Shown: positions 34,065 to 46,457 of the stretch, piece by piece
Position numbering within the stretch: the first letter of the stretch is position 1
How the letters are laid out: each line of letters opens with the position of its first letter
Source: Dolomedes plantarius
Lineage: Eukaryota > Arthropoda > Arachnida > Araneae > Dolomedidae
Assembly: GCA_907164885.2 (NCBI GenBank)
Contig: OU015492.1
Location: 206,418,993-206,482,992 of the forward strand
Length of the DNA stretch: 64,000 bases
Reading direction: 5' to 3'
Position numbers and translations under genes: made by a program
Notes under the pieces: generated by a model
The model's database searches: none
Seen by the model: only the letters and a program-made list of their open reading frames with translations
Told to the model about the DNA's origin: nothing

Positions 34065-34358
34065 CAGCCACTTCCAGTGTAGCATTGCGACTTCTAGCTT
34101 TTCCAATTTCGTTAGTGGCAACGCACCAATAGGTCCCAGTGTCTTGTTCCCGCTTAGTATGCAGTACATGTAAGAAGAACAAGGATCCACTTGGAAGAAC
34201 CATTCTGTTCGCGGAATCTCGGACACGGTTACCCTCGTGAAACCATTCAATTGTAGGCTCTGGTCTTCCCTCGGCTTTGCAGTTTAAAGTCGCTGGCTCT
34301 TGTTTGCGAACAAGAACGTCGGACGGATGTTCTGTGATTCGAGGAAGACGTGACTGAG
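34065..34358 (-). CDS. robo: Roundabout (Robo) receptor, single exon encoding Ig domain 1
   Basis: Internal exon of a Roundabout-type axon-guidance receptor. These are single-pass neuronal membrane proteins whose first Ig domains bind Slit. Seen: 97 full codons read without a stop. They begin [16 protein letters not shown], and an I-set Ig fold is visible: Cys26 (TLNC), Trp38 (IEWF), the stretch [13 protein letters not shown], the D-x-G-x-Y-x-C motif with Cys78, and an end in [10 protein letters not shown] that holds an N-glycosylation site (NAT). The order RITEHPSD...[16 protein letters not shown]...LPSGSLFF...EQDTGTYWC is typical of Robo Ig1. The acceptor is TTTCTTTTTATATAG, with AG at 34360-34359. 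The donor is GTAAGTAC from 34064. Both splice phases are 1, as usual for shuffled Ig exons. A second AG at 34355-34354 would give a shorter, phase-0 start and is less likely. The signal peptide, other Ig/FN3 domains and membrane segment are not in view. Which Robo paralogue this is cannot be told. Confidence 0.86.
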
Positions 34359-34465
34359 CTATATAAAAAGAAACTGCGTTTTAGTAATACAGCATAATGT
34401 ATGCCTATGATTACAAATAAATGTACACATCAATTACACTTGAACTAAATTACACACATCAAATT

Positions 34466-34760
34466 CAGGGCCGCCCAGAGGGGGGGGGAAGGGCAACTGG
34501 GGCACTTTGCCCCAGGACCTCCAACTGCCGGAGGGGCCCCAAAATATTTTTTTTTAAATTATTAGATTTCCTCCGAAAGATAATTCTGAAACTTGTACCG
34601 CATTTCAAAATTCAAAATAATCTCCTGAAAAAAGCCCCCCCCCCCCCCCCCCAAAAAAAAAAAAAAAAAAAAATTAAAAAAAAAAATTCGATTAATCAGA
34701 TTTCTTGAGGCCCCTAACAGAAGTTTGCCCCAGGCCCCGTAAAGTCTCTGGGCGGCCCTG
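34466..34760. mobile_element. hAT MITE beside the Robo exon
   Basis: A 295-bp element with TIR CAGGGCCGCCCAGAG and its complement CTCTGGGCGGCCCTG. It is flanked by a perfect 8-bp duplication ATCAAATT (34458-34465 and 34761-34768). The 8-bp duplication and CAGGG ends identify hAT. Its core holds a C18-A21 homopolymer junction (34635-34673). It lies 107 bp upstream of the Robo exon's acceptor in gene orientation. The 95-codon frame across it is not a gene. Confidence 0.92.
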
Positions 34761-34920
34761 ATCAAATTAAACATGAGAGGTAGTAACTATCTTTGATCTG
34801 TCTTCCACGCATAAAGAAAAACGTAAAAATATCAAAATTTTATAACTCACGGCTGGATATTATCTGTCATCATTTAAACTTGTAGTTCTTTTATCTGTTA
34901 TTACTGCTTCAACTATATTT

Positions 34921-35281
34921 CTGTGACGTTATGACAGATGTTGATATGTCCGAAAAATTCAATTTTATGTTTTAAGTTAATATGTCACACTTAAAAATGG
35001 TTCTTTAATATGGCAAAAGCTGATAGTGGAATTATGAAATAATACTAAGTTATTCGTACCGGCAAACACTGTTATAGATAAAAGAGGTAATACTTGATCC
35101 CTAATTGAAAATTTTCATTGAAGGCCAGTCATATACTTGAGGTTGGATATGAGTATTAACTAAAGTATACTTGGATTGAAAAACTTAGTTGAGCAATTTT
35201 ATATTTCACAACAAAAGTTACTTTTTGAATTTGCCGAAAACATGAAGAAAAGACTTATCAACATCTGCCATAATGCCACAC
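34921..35281. mobile_element. CTGTGRCGTTATG TIR element, copy 1
   Basis: About 360 bp with ends CTGTGACGTTATGACAGATG and CATCTGCCATAATGCCACA. ATTT precedes and follows it. Paralogue at 37022-37436. Both lie on the side of the Robo exon that is 5' in gene orientation. Confidence 0.72.
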
Positions 35282-37021
35282 ATTTCAGTCATTAAATATT
35301 TCAGTTATTGCTTTGGCAACTTATATGCAACTTATATCTCTGAAGTTGCTATTTCCGTTTATATTGCAGTTATCACTATTTCAAATACTATTCCAGTTGT
35401 CGTTCTATGAAATAATATTGTAGCTACCACTATTTGAAATATTATTTCAGACATTACATTTAATTTGGGACTTACATTTAATTTGGGACATGCTAGTTGC
35501 ATGTATGCATATTTATAAGTATAATATATTTATCTTATGAAGTCCCCCCCCCCCCAAAAAAAATAAATAAATAAATAAAAAATTATTTTATTTGCCACGG
35601 TTGCAGCTGGGGTGGAAATCAACAGTTTAAGGGCATCAAAGTTAAAGTATAAAATTTCACAGCCAATTAAAAAGTCCCATAATCTATTATTTTATACACT
35701 TTCCTGCATTAATATAACGTCCAATTTGGGTTTTTGCTACCATAATGGTAAGCTGCCATAATGATAAACATGCTATCATAAGCTGCATGATGAGCTACCA
35801 TGCTACCATGCATGATAAGCTGTATTTGTTCCCAGTATTTGACCCTGAAACTGGTTTAAACTTAGTCTTCCTTTATTACCATCATCACCAAAATAAAGCC
35901 TCTTTGAAAGAGGTCTAACAAGTGGTTTTGCTCTATTAGAGGACTTTAGATTTTAGTGTAGACACAAATTCAAAAAATTTGGCTCGTGAAGAACTTAGAT
36001 CTCAAAAATCGAAATTTGAAAAATGAGAAAATATTTATTATGTTTTGAGACTCAGCTTCTCATTGTTTGCACTCGTCGTGCTGTACTCCATTCACACAAA
36101 TATACATAATGATGTCGACATAATCGTGAATATGCATAGAATACATCACCATTAACAGGTCCGAGGACATATAACCAGTTTAAAAAATCTCCAGAAATGC
36201 CCCCGTCCTTCTGCATTCTTATTTATAATCCACATATAATGAGTTCCATTCATGAAAAAAAAAAAGAGAGGAAAAAGGAATGCAGATACTCCAGGCAATC
36301 TCCGTTGCGTGTGCGCCTGTTCCACGTCATAATTAGACAACCGCAAAATCCCTCTCCATCCCGAATTTGCTATTAGGCTTGGGTGTTAGGTGTCGCCTCT
36401 CGAGCCATAAGGAGACTTCAGAAACAAGGGAAATATCTCTTCGAATCCGCTAATCTGTTTCGATACAATCAGACTAAACTAACAGGTTTTAATGGCCCGT
36501 TTTAAAGTCAATTTAAGGCTTGTCTTTGAGAGCGTGAAATCATTTGGCAATTGCTGCTAGGTGAATAAAATAAAAAAAGGGAGCTAATTGATATAGGAGT
36601 GTCCTTTTAAATGCGATATCTGAGCTGCCCACCTAACTTACATGTAATAGCCTGTACCGGAAACTTCTGTGATGGGATATCAGTATTGTGTGCGCAGAGA
36701 TAACAATTGAGGACATTTTAAAACAACGTCTAAGCAGCCGCGTACTGCCAAATACTTTAATCTCGCCTTTGAAATAGACAAAATGTTTTTTAAAAAAAGG
36801 AAAATAGCTTAATACAGTGGGCCCAAGAACCGATTTTGCAACCTTCTACTTTCAGTCCATATTTCATGACCTTTATTAACCACTAGCCCTCTCCCGAGGA
36901 TTGCGTATGAACTCTAAACATGCAATGAAACAAATTTAAAATTCATTTACCCTTTGACTCTCCTTTCTAATATTTTGTTGATTACATGAATATGAAATTC
37001 ATCAGGGTGATGAAAATATTT
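35282..37021. other. Presumed Robo intron upstream of the exon
   Basis: AT-rich, with a C12-A8 junction and (AAAT)n run at 35544-35580 and short repeats of AAGCTGC/CATGATAAGCTG near 35740-35825. No signal-peptide exon recognised. Confidence 0.5.
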
Positions 37022-37436
37022 CTGTGGCGTTATGGCAGATGTTGATATGTCCGAAAACTTGTTTTAAGTTGATATGTCAAACTTAAGTCTTGTTTTAAGT
37101 TGATGTTTTAAGTTGATATGTCAAACTTAAAATTGATTCTTTAAGGTGGCAAAAGCTGATATGTGGAATTATGAAATAATACTAAGTTATTCGTGTCGGA
37201 AAATGCTGTTATGTAAAAAAGAGTTTTTCTCATCCCTCCGCCAAAATTTTAGTCCCTAACTGAAAATTTTCATTGAAGATCACCCATATGCTTGAGGTTG
37301 AATATGAGTTTTAACTAGAAAATGTTTGGATTGAAAAACTTAATTGGGCTCTTTTATATTTCATAACAAAAGTTACTTTTTTAATTTGCCGAAAACATGA
37401 AAAAATGGTATATCAGCATCTGCCATAACGCCACAG
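37022..37436. mobile_element. CTGTGRCGTTATG TIR element, copy 2
   Basis: 415 bp with ends CTGTGGCGTTATGGCAGATG and CATCTGCCATAACGCCACAG, a nearly perfect TIR, flanked by ATTT on both sides. Near the left end the phrase TTTTAAGTTGATATGTCAAA is locally multiplied. Non-coding. Confidence 0.78.
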
Positions 37437-39943
37437 ATTTAGTTTATCAAAATCCCTTGGTTTCCTTCTAACTGAGAGATAATTGTTAGTTATATAATTT
37501 ATAAGATATCTTATTATGACCAACGTTGTTAATTTAAATATCTATAACTATATTTTAGCTCTGTTAAGGGGTCTGTCTACGAGGGTTTTGTAAAGGTTGT
37601 AATCATTAGAAGACATTTCCTTAGTAAGTCCAGTGACGCTATTCAATAGATATCATCAAATAACATTAAATATTTAATGCTTCCGACATTTTTTAAGTTA
37701 TTGTTATCCACAGAAAGAACTAACTTTCGGATCTTCTACAACATCTTTCTTCTGTTCTTAAAACAAACAAACAAACAAACAAACGAACGAAAAAACACAT
37801 TTCATATCCGAGTTTCTTCAAGGCCAACTCTCTATAACCGAGGAGAATGCATAAGTAAGTAAAGAAATGCATAGTTCAAGAGTTCAAATACAGAAAGAAT
37901 CGAATGCTTATAAAAATCGCGGCAATTATGCAAATGAAATAGAAATAGAGATATCATATTTAAAGCGTGAAATTTTACCTCGCCCAAAGATTGTAACGGC
38001 ATAATATTATTAATTAGTCCTATTAAATAATGACATTTCACGTAATTTATGATACTTCTTAAACCATGCTGATAGCTAATATATTGATATTTTACGAGTA
38101 TACGAAGGCATTATTGTTTACTTTTTTCTAAGGGATGAATCTCATAACGAGTTGAAAAATATATAATCTGTCTCAATTCATATTTAAGGATTCATAGATA
38201 CAAAACCGGGCATAACTGAACATAAATTAATACTAAGAGTCTCATCGATTTTTTTCATTACTTTCAAATTATAAAACAATTAAATGAGGGATTTTAAAAG
38301 ATCCACAAAACCTATGATCTAATTTATTGGAAGCCAAGCAATTTATTCCTCAATCATAAACTATTTTAATAATACTAAGTTATTATAGAATAAACTATTC
38401 ACTAATATTTTTAAACTAAATGTTTTAACTAAAAGAAAATATGAAACATTTGTAAAAAACTTAAACTAGCCTTAATTTTGCACCTTAGTTAAAGTAAAAT
38501 ACAATGCTCAAAAAACAAAACAAAAAAAAAATTAAACACTAACTAAATTTTAATAGTTATACAGTCTATTTGGCTTTTTCATTTGTTTTACAAGCTAGTA
38601 CTAAATAATTTTCAATATTTTCCAATTGAACTAAATTGAACAAAATTATCTCATAAAATTATTATATTTAAACTAACTGTCTTGATTTTGCTCCATAAAT
38701 CATACATACTTCTTTTTTTTTCATTGGTATCAGTTTTTTTTAGGTACCAGTGAGATTTGGTAGACTAAATTAGTATCAGTTTTTTTTAGGTACGAGTGAG
38801 ATTTTAATGAAATTCAGCTTTTGCACCGTACAGCTCAGAGTACTACGTACTTTGCTTATGCCATCCTTGGAAACCCATAATAAGGACGAAAAGTAGATTT
38901 CAGACGGCTGGAGATGCCTATCTTTGAATTAAGTGTCGTTTTGCTTTTACGCGAACTTTTATGGGCATTCGTTTTCTACTTCTTTATCTGTAAGTGAACC
39001 AGTGGAATTTGTCTTCGCCATAAACAGTATCGTGTGGCGCTGAAGGTCGCTTCACATTTGCCGTCTTTTATTGCATTTTTTGAATTATTTCCAGGCATTT
39101 TGTTTGTGTTTTCTTAAAGTATATCTGATGTGCCATAGTTCGTATACATCAAAGATAAAACTTTCTGAGGGATAGACAATTTTATTTATTGATTTTATGG
39201 TGAAAAGGACTATACGAAGAAGCAGAATTAGTTTCTTCCATTTGTGCACGTTGGAACAGCTCCTTAACGTAGGTAGGTTTTCAACTCTCTTCATTATTAT
39301 TTGTTTAAAGTGTGTTAAAGCCGCAGAATTTTATGAATAAGACATGTTAAATATCCCTTAACATGAAAAAAATCTAGAATCCGAGACTTTTTAAGCATTC
39401 GTATAACGTAAAATGTGGAAAATTCTAATATTGGCTTCATCTATTACTTTTGTATTAATGTACATCAAATTTCTTTTTTGTTAAGCATTTAAGAGAGAAT
39501 TAATGTAAGAAAAATTTCTTATCAGTAGCATGTAAATATAGTCAAGAGTGATTGGAATGCCAAATATTAACAAACAGTCAACAAGTGCGGCTGAGGTTTT
39601 GAAACCTCATATCAATGATTTTAGTGCTCATAAACTTAGTTTTGCAAAAAATTAATAGAAATACTGTGTAATTCCGGCATTGTGTACAAGGTGTATACGG
39701 GCTATAAATGGATTCTTTGTCAACAAATACTTCCATAAGCAGAAATACTTTCATCCCCATATCGAATGAGCCTACTTCTATTAAATGTACAGTATGTTTT
39801 ATCTTTCTGTTTATTTTTTAGCTCCTTTCAACAGCTTTATAATTTTTTGTCTTTTTTATTCTTCTAATCCAGCTAAACTCAACTTTTTTTTACTGTCGGT
39901 CCGCAAGCGCATGTTTGCTAGGTTACGCGGGCCGCAACATAGT
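37437..39943. other. Anonymous AT-rich DNA
   Basis: Simple (AAAC)n near 37767-37787 and a local duplication of ATCAGTTTTTTTTAGGTAC at 38729 and 38775. No gene or transposon ends recognised. Confidence 0.55.
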
Positions 39944-39951
39944 GCACTATA

Positions 39952-40471
39952 CAGTGGCGTAGCAAAGGGGGGGGGGGGGGCAAGGGGGTATATCATGCCC
40001 CGGGCGCCACTCGCAGAGGGGCGCCAATGTAAAATCTATATATTATATTACTATATGTTTTCGAGGGAGATGCCAATATAAGGTCTATATATTATATTAC
40101 TATATGTTTTTCAGGGGAGGGCACCAATATAAGGTCTATATATTATATTACTATATGTTTTTCGGGGACGGCGCCAATATAAGGTCTATATATTATATTA
40201 CTATATTTTTTTGGGGGGGGGGCGCCAATATAAGGTCTATATATTATATTACTATATGTTTTTCGGGGAGGGCACCAACATAAGGTCTATATATTATGTT
40301 ACTATATGCTTTTCGGGGGGAGTGCCAATATAAGGTCTATATATTATGTTATTATATGTTTATCAGGGGGCGCCAATATATGGTCTACATATTATATTAC
40401 TATATGTTTTTCGGGGGGGGCGCCACAAAGGTATCGTGCCCCGGGCGCCAGTTATGCTCGCTACGCCACTG
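39952..40471. mobile_element. hAT MITE with tandem-repeat core, copy 2
   Basis: 520 bp with TIRs CAGTGGCGTAGCAAAG and GCTCGCTACGCCACTG, flanked by GCACTATA (39944-39951) and ACACTATA (40472-40479). The core holds about eight units of the same roughly 60-bp repeat (ATAAGGTCTATATATTATAT). So the element grew by repeat expansion compared with 17442-17771. Frames of 64-98 codons inside are not genes. Confidence 0.9.
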
Positions 40472-40523
40472 ACACTATACCTCATAATATAATAATGTAA
40501 AAAATAAAACTCAAATCCTAAAG

Positions 40524-40769
40524 CTGTGTTTGCTGTGTAAAGGTTGTTAAGTCCAAAATGGGCTAAAATGAGTCATCAAACCAGGCATGTTTGAAAAATC
40601 AAGGGCTGCTGCAGGGTACAGAAAGCTAAGTCCAATTCTACTCCTAAATATTTTTATTCATCAGTGAATTTAGGGATACGTGAAGCAAAGCACAAACACG
40701 TTAGTTTTGAGAAAAACGGGATTGAAAACTACGTTTTTGGACTTGACACCCTTTATAGAGGAAACACAG
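40524..40769. mobile_element. CTGTGTTYGC TIR element, copy 2
   Basis: 246-bp shorter relative of 32256-32630, with ends CTGTGTTTGCTGTGTAAAG and CTTTATAGAGGAAACACAG. It lacks the AT-rich stretch of the other copy. Non-coding. Confidence 0.7.
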
Positions 40770-41349
40770 AAATGTTTTCAAAAGTTTATTTAAAAATGAG
40801 TGGGATCTTTTATGTTGAGGCATACTTTTGACTACTTTCGACAAATCAGGTTTATATTTGCTACTTGCTACTCTCAAATACGTCATCAATGTAAGAATTA
40901 GTAAGTCAATTTTTATATACGTTCTTCGCATATTAAATTTTGGAATTGCATGATTCACAAAGATAATTTGATGCGACCAAAGATACGTTGATGCGAGCAG
41001 CAGGTGGCACGTTTTTGTACAGTTTTGTATTTTTCAGGTACTCAGTTCCAAAATTATGTTTAGATAAGCACCTGCTTGATAATGAGAGTGAGTACCTCGG
41101 GCCGCAGTTTGAGTACCCTTGTTCTAATCCGAAAAAGTCAATCTAGATCTCTTATATCCAGTCTTCTACAGTGATAGATTTTCTGTCTCTGCGGCGCAAT
41201 TTTTGATCTCCTTATTATGTGTAAAAGACCGTGGTTTTTTATTACTGTTATTTTATCTACTATTATTTAAAGTTTCCTATGCTATTTTAATCGGATTTTT
41301 CGTGTTTTACATTTGAATAATACATTGAAAGCAACAGAAAGAAGACTAA

Positions 41350-41535
41350 GGGCCTGTTCACATAGGAGTCCGTTGCGTTGCGTTAAGGAAAAGATGACGT
41401 TGAGACGAAAATAAACCAATCATAGGCGTTAAAAATTTCATTGCTAAACGTTTGGGGGCATATGATTGGTTTATTTTCGTCTCAACGTCATCTTTTCCTT
41501 AACGCAACGCAACGGACTCCTATGTGAACAGGCCC
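41350..41535. mobile_element. Perfect hairpin MITE, 75-bp arms
   Basis: Arms 41350-41424 and 41461-41535 are exact reverse complements over all 75 bases, starting GGGCCTGTTCACATAGGAGT, with a 36-bp loop. More GC-rich than its surroundings. The flanks (CTAA / AAAG) give no firm target duplication, so the superfamily is open. Confidence 0.9.
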
Positions 41536-41580
41536 AAAGGAGAGAGAGAAACAAGATTGGAATATTGTGATAAATTAGTA

Positions 41581-42232
41581 CAGTAAAACGTCGTTTATCC
41601 GGATCAGATTTGTAGATATTATTTTTATTTAATGTTCGCTTTAAATAATAATTTTTAATTATGATAGTAAGAACGTAACTACAAGTATGCCAAATATTCG
41701 CTTTTTAGTTTGATTCAATCTACAGTTCCTGCATAGATTGTACAATAAATTATGGTAATAAAATGCTTTTTATTGAGTTTAAAAAAGCCTTATTATACTT
41801 ACCATTTCTTTGTTAAGAATTGATGTGAAAAGTTATTATTATATTTTTAACGCCTTGTAAACAATACTATGTAATTTTGTTACAAAACATAGTTTTTTTT
41901 ATCGTAATAAACGGTAAGTCTGCTTAGTAAAGGATTTTGTTTTGCTTATTACCCATATTACCTGGATTACAGGGCCTTTTTATCGAATGGGCAAATCGGG
42001 ACTTTGCCCAGGGCCTCCTGGTGCTAGGGGGCCCCAAAACCCCCTTGGTGTATGCACCTAGTACTTCTAATAGTATGTATAGCTCATGGATAGTTCTTAT
42101 TTTTATAAATGTTCATAAGGGGGGCCCCCAAATAGCATCTGCCCAGGGGCCCCCAGCGTTCATAATCGGGCCCTGCTGGATTATCCGGATTGCCTATGGT
42201 CCCAGTTAGTCCGGATAAACGAGGTTTTACTG
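41581..42232. mobile_element. Pogo-like element (CAGTAAAAC) with a nested hAT MITE
   Basis: Ends CAGTAAAACGTCGTTTATCC and GGATAAACGAGGTTTTACTG. TA precedes it; TT follows, so one flank is mutated. The body matches the element at 54724-56502 in inverted orientation. Interrupted at 41970-42175. Confidence 0.85.
41970..42175. mobile_element. Nested hAT MITE
   Basis: 206 bp beginning CAGGGCC and ending GGGCCCTG, with a perfect 8-bp duplication CTGGATTA (41962-41969 and 42176-42183). The interior has repeated GGGGGCCCC stretches. A 90-codon frame across it is not a gene. Confidence 0.9.
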
Positions 42233-42739
42233 TTTTATGCAATTGGCTAGCCGAGTAAATGTGAGATTATTTGAGCAGATGAACTATAATTAGGGATACG
42301 TAATTTTCGTGTTTACGAAATAGATGCGAATAAATGCGAAATCTGCCGATATGAGCGAATAAATGCGAAATCTGCCGATATGAGCGAATAAATGCGAAAA
42401 TTATTTTTTTACTACTTTTCGGCCATAACTCGGTGATAAACGGCTTTTAAAGCGAAATTAGGTAATAATAGTAATAATTTATTAACATAATTGCTTATCT
42501 AAGACCATCCATGGTCTTTAACTGAGAGAGATCTCACTCTCGAAATTTGCTTATTACTTATTGCTAAAGACTTATGGAAGATAATGTGGAGACTACAACA
42601 ATGTTAGCTTTTAAGTAAGAATTTTGATACTTACCTAACCAAGTAAGTAAAATTGTGATTTTTTAAATAAATGCGAAATTTTTGAATTTATACACACACA
42701 CAAATATATATATATATACATACAGAATATATATATATA

Positions 42740-43348
42740 CAGTCGAAGTAGCAAAATGCTGGAAAAAAATTCGATATATAGAATTTTCGATATATAGAAT
42801 TGATCTTAGTTTTATCATAATTCTCCTAAAACATTAAAATTAAAGCTAATTTTCGTATACGAAACTCCATTTCCAATTTATATGCGAATCACATTAAATG
42901 AAAGTTAATAACTAAAAAATATTTAAAGAAAGATTTTGTGAAAGATTTATTGAGTACTATATACCTTTAAAAAAAACAATAATCCAGTTAATGGTTACAG
43001 TGATCACAGTTACATTCTTTAAAAAACTACGAATATCTTGCTGAACAGCCAGTTTTGCGGAAAGTTCATCAAAGAAATGCTCGTATGTATTCTGTCCATT
43101 AAAAACTTCATCAGGGACGTTTTCCGCGAATTGAAGTCCACGAAGTATTGTTTCAAACGCCAAAACTCGGGAGATTTTATTCTAAAGTGGAATGAAATCT
43201 CCCAATATGTCGTGAAAAAAATTTCGATATAGAGAGATTTTTTCGATATATAGAAACAGTTTTTCTATGTAATGAACATGGGAGATTTGCTAAGAGTTCG
43301 ATGTATAGAAAATTTCGATATAGGGAAGTTCGATATATGGAGGTTCGA

Positions 43349-43351
<3 letters not shown>
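42740..43351 (-). mobile_element. Nested TA-target element with a possible transposase scrap
   Basis: 612 bp with ends CAGTCGAAGTAGC and GGAGGTTCGACTG and TA on both sides. Many copies of TTCGATATA near the ends. A minus-strand frame at 43163-42957 reads MAFETILRGLQFAENVPDEV and continues to SAKLAVQQDIRSFLKN. It might be the tail of a pogo/jerky-like transposase, but this is a weak call. Confidence 0.75.

Positions 43352-43398
<47 letters not shown>
43352..43398. repeat. (TA)n then (TATG)n microsatellite
   Basis: About 47 bp of TA dinucleotides followed by a short TATG run to about 43412. Lies at the right border of the nested element 42740-43351. Confidence 0.95.
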
Positions 43399-43410
<12 letters not shown>

Positions 43411-43520
43411 GTATATATATTAATATATTTGCGAATAAATGCGAAATTTTATATATTGTAATTTTTTTTTGCGAAATTTGGATATTTTTTATGCGAAATT
43501 TGTGTACCCCTAACTATAAT

Positions 43521-44360
43521 TTAAATCAAATGGTCTAGTTAATGCACACACGAGATCAGAAGCACGCCATGCCGCTCTTCAACGCCTGGGCCATAATTCA
43601 CACCCCGTTTTACTACACCAATTAACTTTTTTTCACCCAGTTATGCATATTAGTGAGGAATTTCGTGGCTACGGGTTGAATCGGTTGCCTAATTACAACG
43701 CATATCGTATTGCAGAACGCTCCATAAAGCATGCGCTCGACTGTCTGGCGTGATAATGGCGTCTTAGTAGGGCCACTATATTTTTTTCCCATACATTTCT
43801 CATCAAGCTATGAATGGAAAAAATACCCATGAATGGGGGTTATTATTCCAATATATAAATAGTATGCGAGCGGTGGAAAAAAAGGCGGAGAAATTTCACC
43901 TGGCAGAATGCCACACGCGATTATAATGAGAGGATCTATAAATATAGAGCATAAAAGGTTTGTGTTTGTACAAGGCAAGGAGCGAAGGAAGTGGGGATGA
44001 TGCCTAGCAGCCGGAAGCGTCGGAAAAGAATACAGAGGGGGGAAAATTGTGAATGTCATAACTGGAAATATGGAATGAAATTATACGGTTATTCCGAACT
44101 TAGCAAAAATAACAGCAGATTAAGGCGACGTGACGGTCCTCTTTGATAAGGTACACTTCGCGACAAATAAACACAGAGGTGCATTTCCGAGAAAAAAAAA
44201 TATATATAAGACTCAGTTTCACAAAAATCTGTTAAAACTGGTGGAGTAGTTACGGATAACACTTTATAACCCGAGTTCATTTCATGAAAGATAATTACAT
44301 TTATGCTAAGCAACAGTGTCGTTTTAGACATCAGTCGGCAGAATGCCTCTTATATCAAAA
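43521..44360. other. Unassigned DNA
   Basis: Less AT-rich than its neighbours at 43550-43760. Reverse frames of 80-83 codons (43808-44331) show no domain or splice context. Confidence 0.5.
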
Positions 44361-44915
<555 letters not shown>

Positions 44916-44991
44916 TAAAAAGGGGGACAGTCCATTAGACTGTCAAATTCGGGCGATGTGGGGAACGTGCATTACCGTTAACTTGCTGACA

Positions 44992-45117
44992 GGACTTTTA
45001 TGCATATTCGTAAAAAAATACGTAGAAAATCCATTTAAAATAAATAGCATTAGTATGCTATTTATTTTAAATGCATTTTTCTACGTATTTTTTTTTTACG
45101 AATATGGAAAAAAGTCC
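44992..45117. repeat. Imperfect palindrome beyond truncated Helitron B
   Basis: Arms 44992-45050 and 45055-45117 are inverted copies with a few mismatches and small indels (GGACTTTT...ATAGCAT, loop TAGT, ATGCTAT...AAAAGTCC). Just before it GACAGTCCATTAGACTGTC is another small hairpin. It may be one end of a MITE; no target duplication found. Confidence 0.75.
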
Positions 45118-46457
45118 GTTTTTATGTTGTAAACAATGGATATATGAATTTTATACTGCAAAACAATATTTAAAGAAAAACTTTAGTAGGAAGTATATTT
45201 TTTTCATCATTTGTTTGAAATGCATTATTACAATTATTAGGAGATCTGACACCATAAAAAGAATCTTTACTTTTCAGTAACAATTATATAGTAATTCGAT
45301 TGCAGACGAGATTTCAGATAAAAATTATAGTTGAAAACAATAAGCTAAAAAAGATGTACAGTTATTCTTTCCATAGTCATTTATATGCATAAAACATCGT
45401 CAGAGTTCCGATGCCCCTTATAACTCATGTTTCAGGGGGACTTAATTTTTTTAATAGTCGTAATTAATTCTGGAAAAGGTCTAAAAAATCTTTTTTGTAT
45501 AATAAGTTTACCAGTAAAAGGCCATGCGATTAAATATTATCTATTTATCTCTCCAAGGAAGCTTACATGTTAACTTCCGAAAGTTAAGTTAAAAGGGCAA
45601 CTTTTTGTTTTAACCAACAGTATTTAAAATGCAAAACAATCACAAGGGAGTAAAAAAAAATGACAATTTACATAAATAAGGCCTAAAATCAGAAATAAAT
45701 GCTGATTAATCCATAAAATCTAACATAGATTTATCAGCAAATAACATATATAAACGTAACAATGCATTTTCAGAGTCTATTAGAGAATGTAGCTCTTGTA
45801 AGCTTCAGTTTTGAAATATAAGGCATCTTAAGCTCTGAATCCACCCGTATACCGTTCCGAAATACAGGGGGTGAAGTGAAAGAAAGATTCGCAAAATTGA
45901 TAATAAGCATTTAGAAACACCTTTCTGGATTTGACAGTACTTTGTGAGCATTAACTACTCCGTCATACTGCCACCCAAAGGTAGAGTTGGGCTCGCTATT
46001 TTGCGGAAGTTACATAGAATTCATACGCCTGTCAAAACGCAGAAAAAATGCAGGATGAATAATGGCATGAAAACTCACTTTTAGTAGCGTAAAATTATGT
46101 TAGCTAGAGTGAAAAAGTATTTATATCTGAAAAAAAAATAGAGACTGCTAAAAATAAAGAGGAAAGGGTCTGTTTAGATTGTTAACTTGCAATATAGAAT
46201 ATACTGTAATGCTATATAAGCAAGAACACGGGCTTAATAGCATAAAATAATAAAAAAAGGTTTATGTAGAACATCAATATTTGTTGAAATGCGGAAATCC
46301 AATAATTACAAGAACACCAAAGAGCTGTGAACTTGTTTAAAGGAAATCATATTATATTAATTTTGAAATAACTGCTAGATTCGCTAAATAAATATTGCTT
46401 GATGATGAATTTCTTAGACAGATAAATTCACATAAATTTCTATGTTTATAACTATCT
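45118..46457. other. Anonymous AT-rich DNA
   Basis: Nothing recognised on either strand. Confidence 0.55.

Larger units (their letters stand above)
42291..43512. mobile_element. hAT element (TAGGGATACG) hosting a TA-target element
   Basis: Ends TAGGGATACGTAATTTTCG and TGTGTACCCCTA with a perfect 8-bp duplication ACTATAAT (42283-42290 and 43513-43520). The word AATGCGAAA recurs through it. Interrupted by the element at 42740-43351 inside its TA-rich middle. Solo relative at 58109-58560. Confidence 0.9.

Noticed and set aside
34065..34353. Alternative shorter start of the Robo exon at the second AG
   Set aside because: It would give phase 0 at the start against phase 1 at the end; the first AG gives the usual symmetrical 1-1 Ig exon.
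42957..43163. Host gene encoding a 68-residue protein
   Set aside because: It lies inside a TIR element and is more likely a transposase tail remnant.
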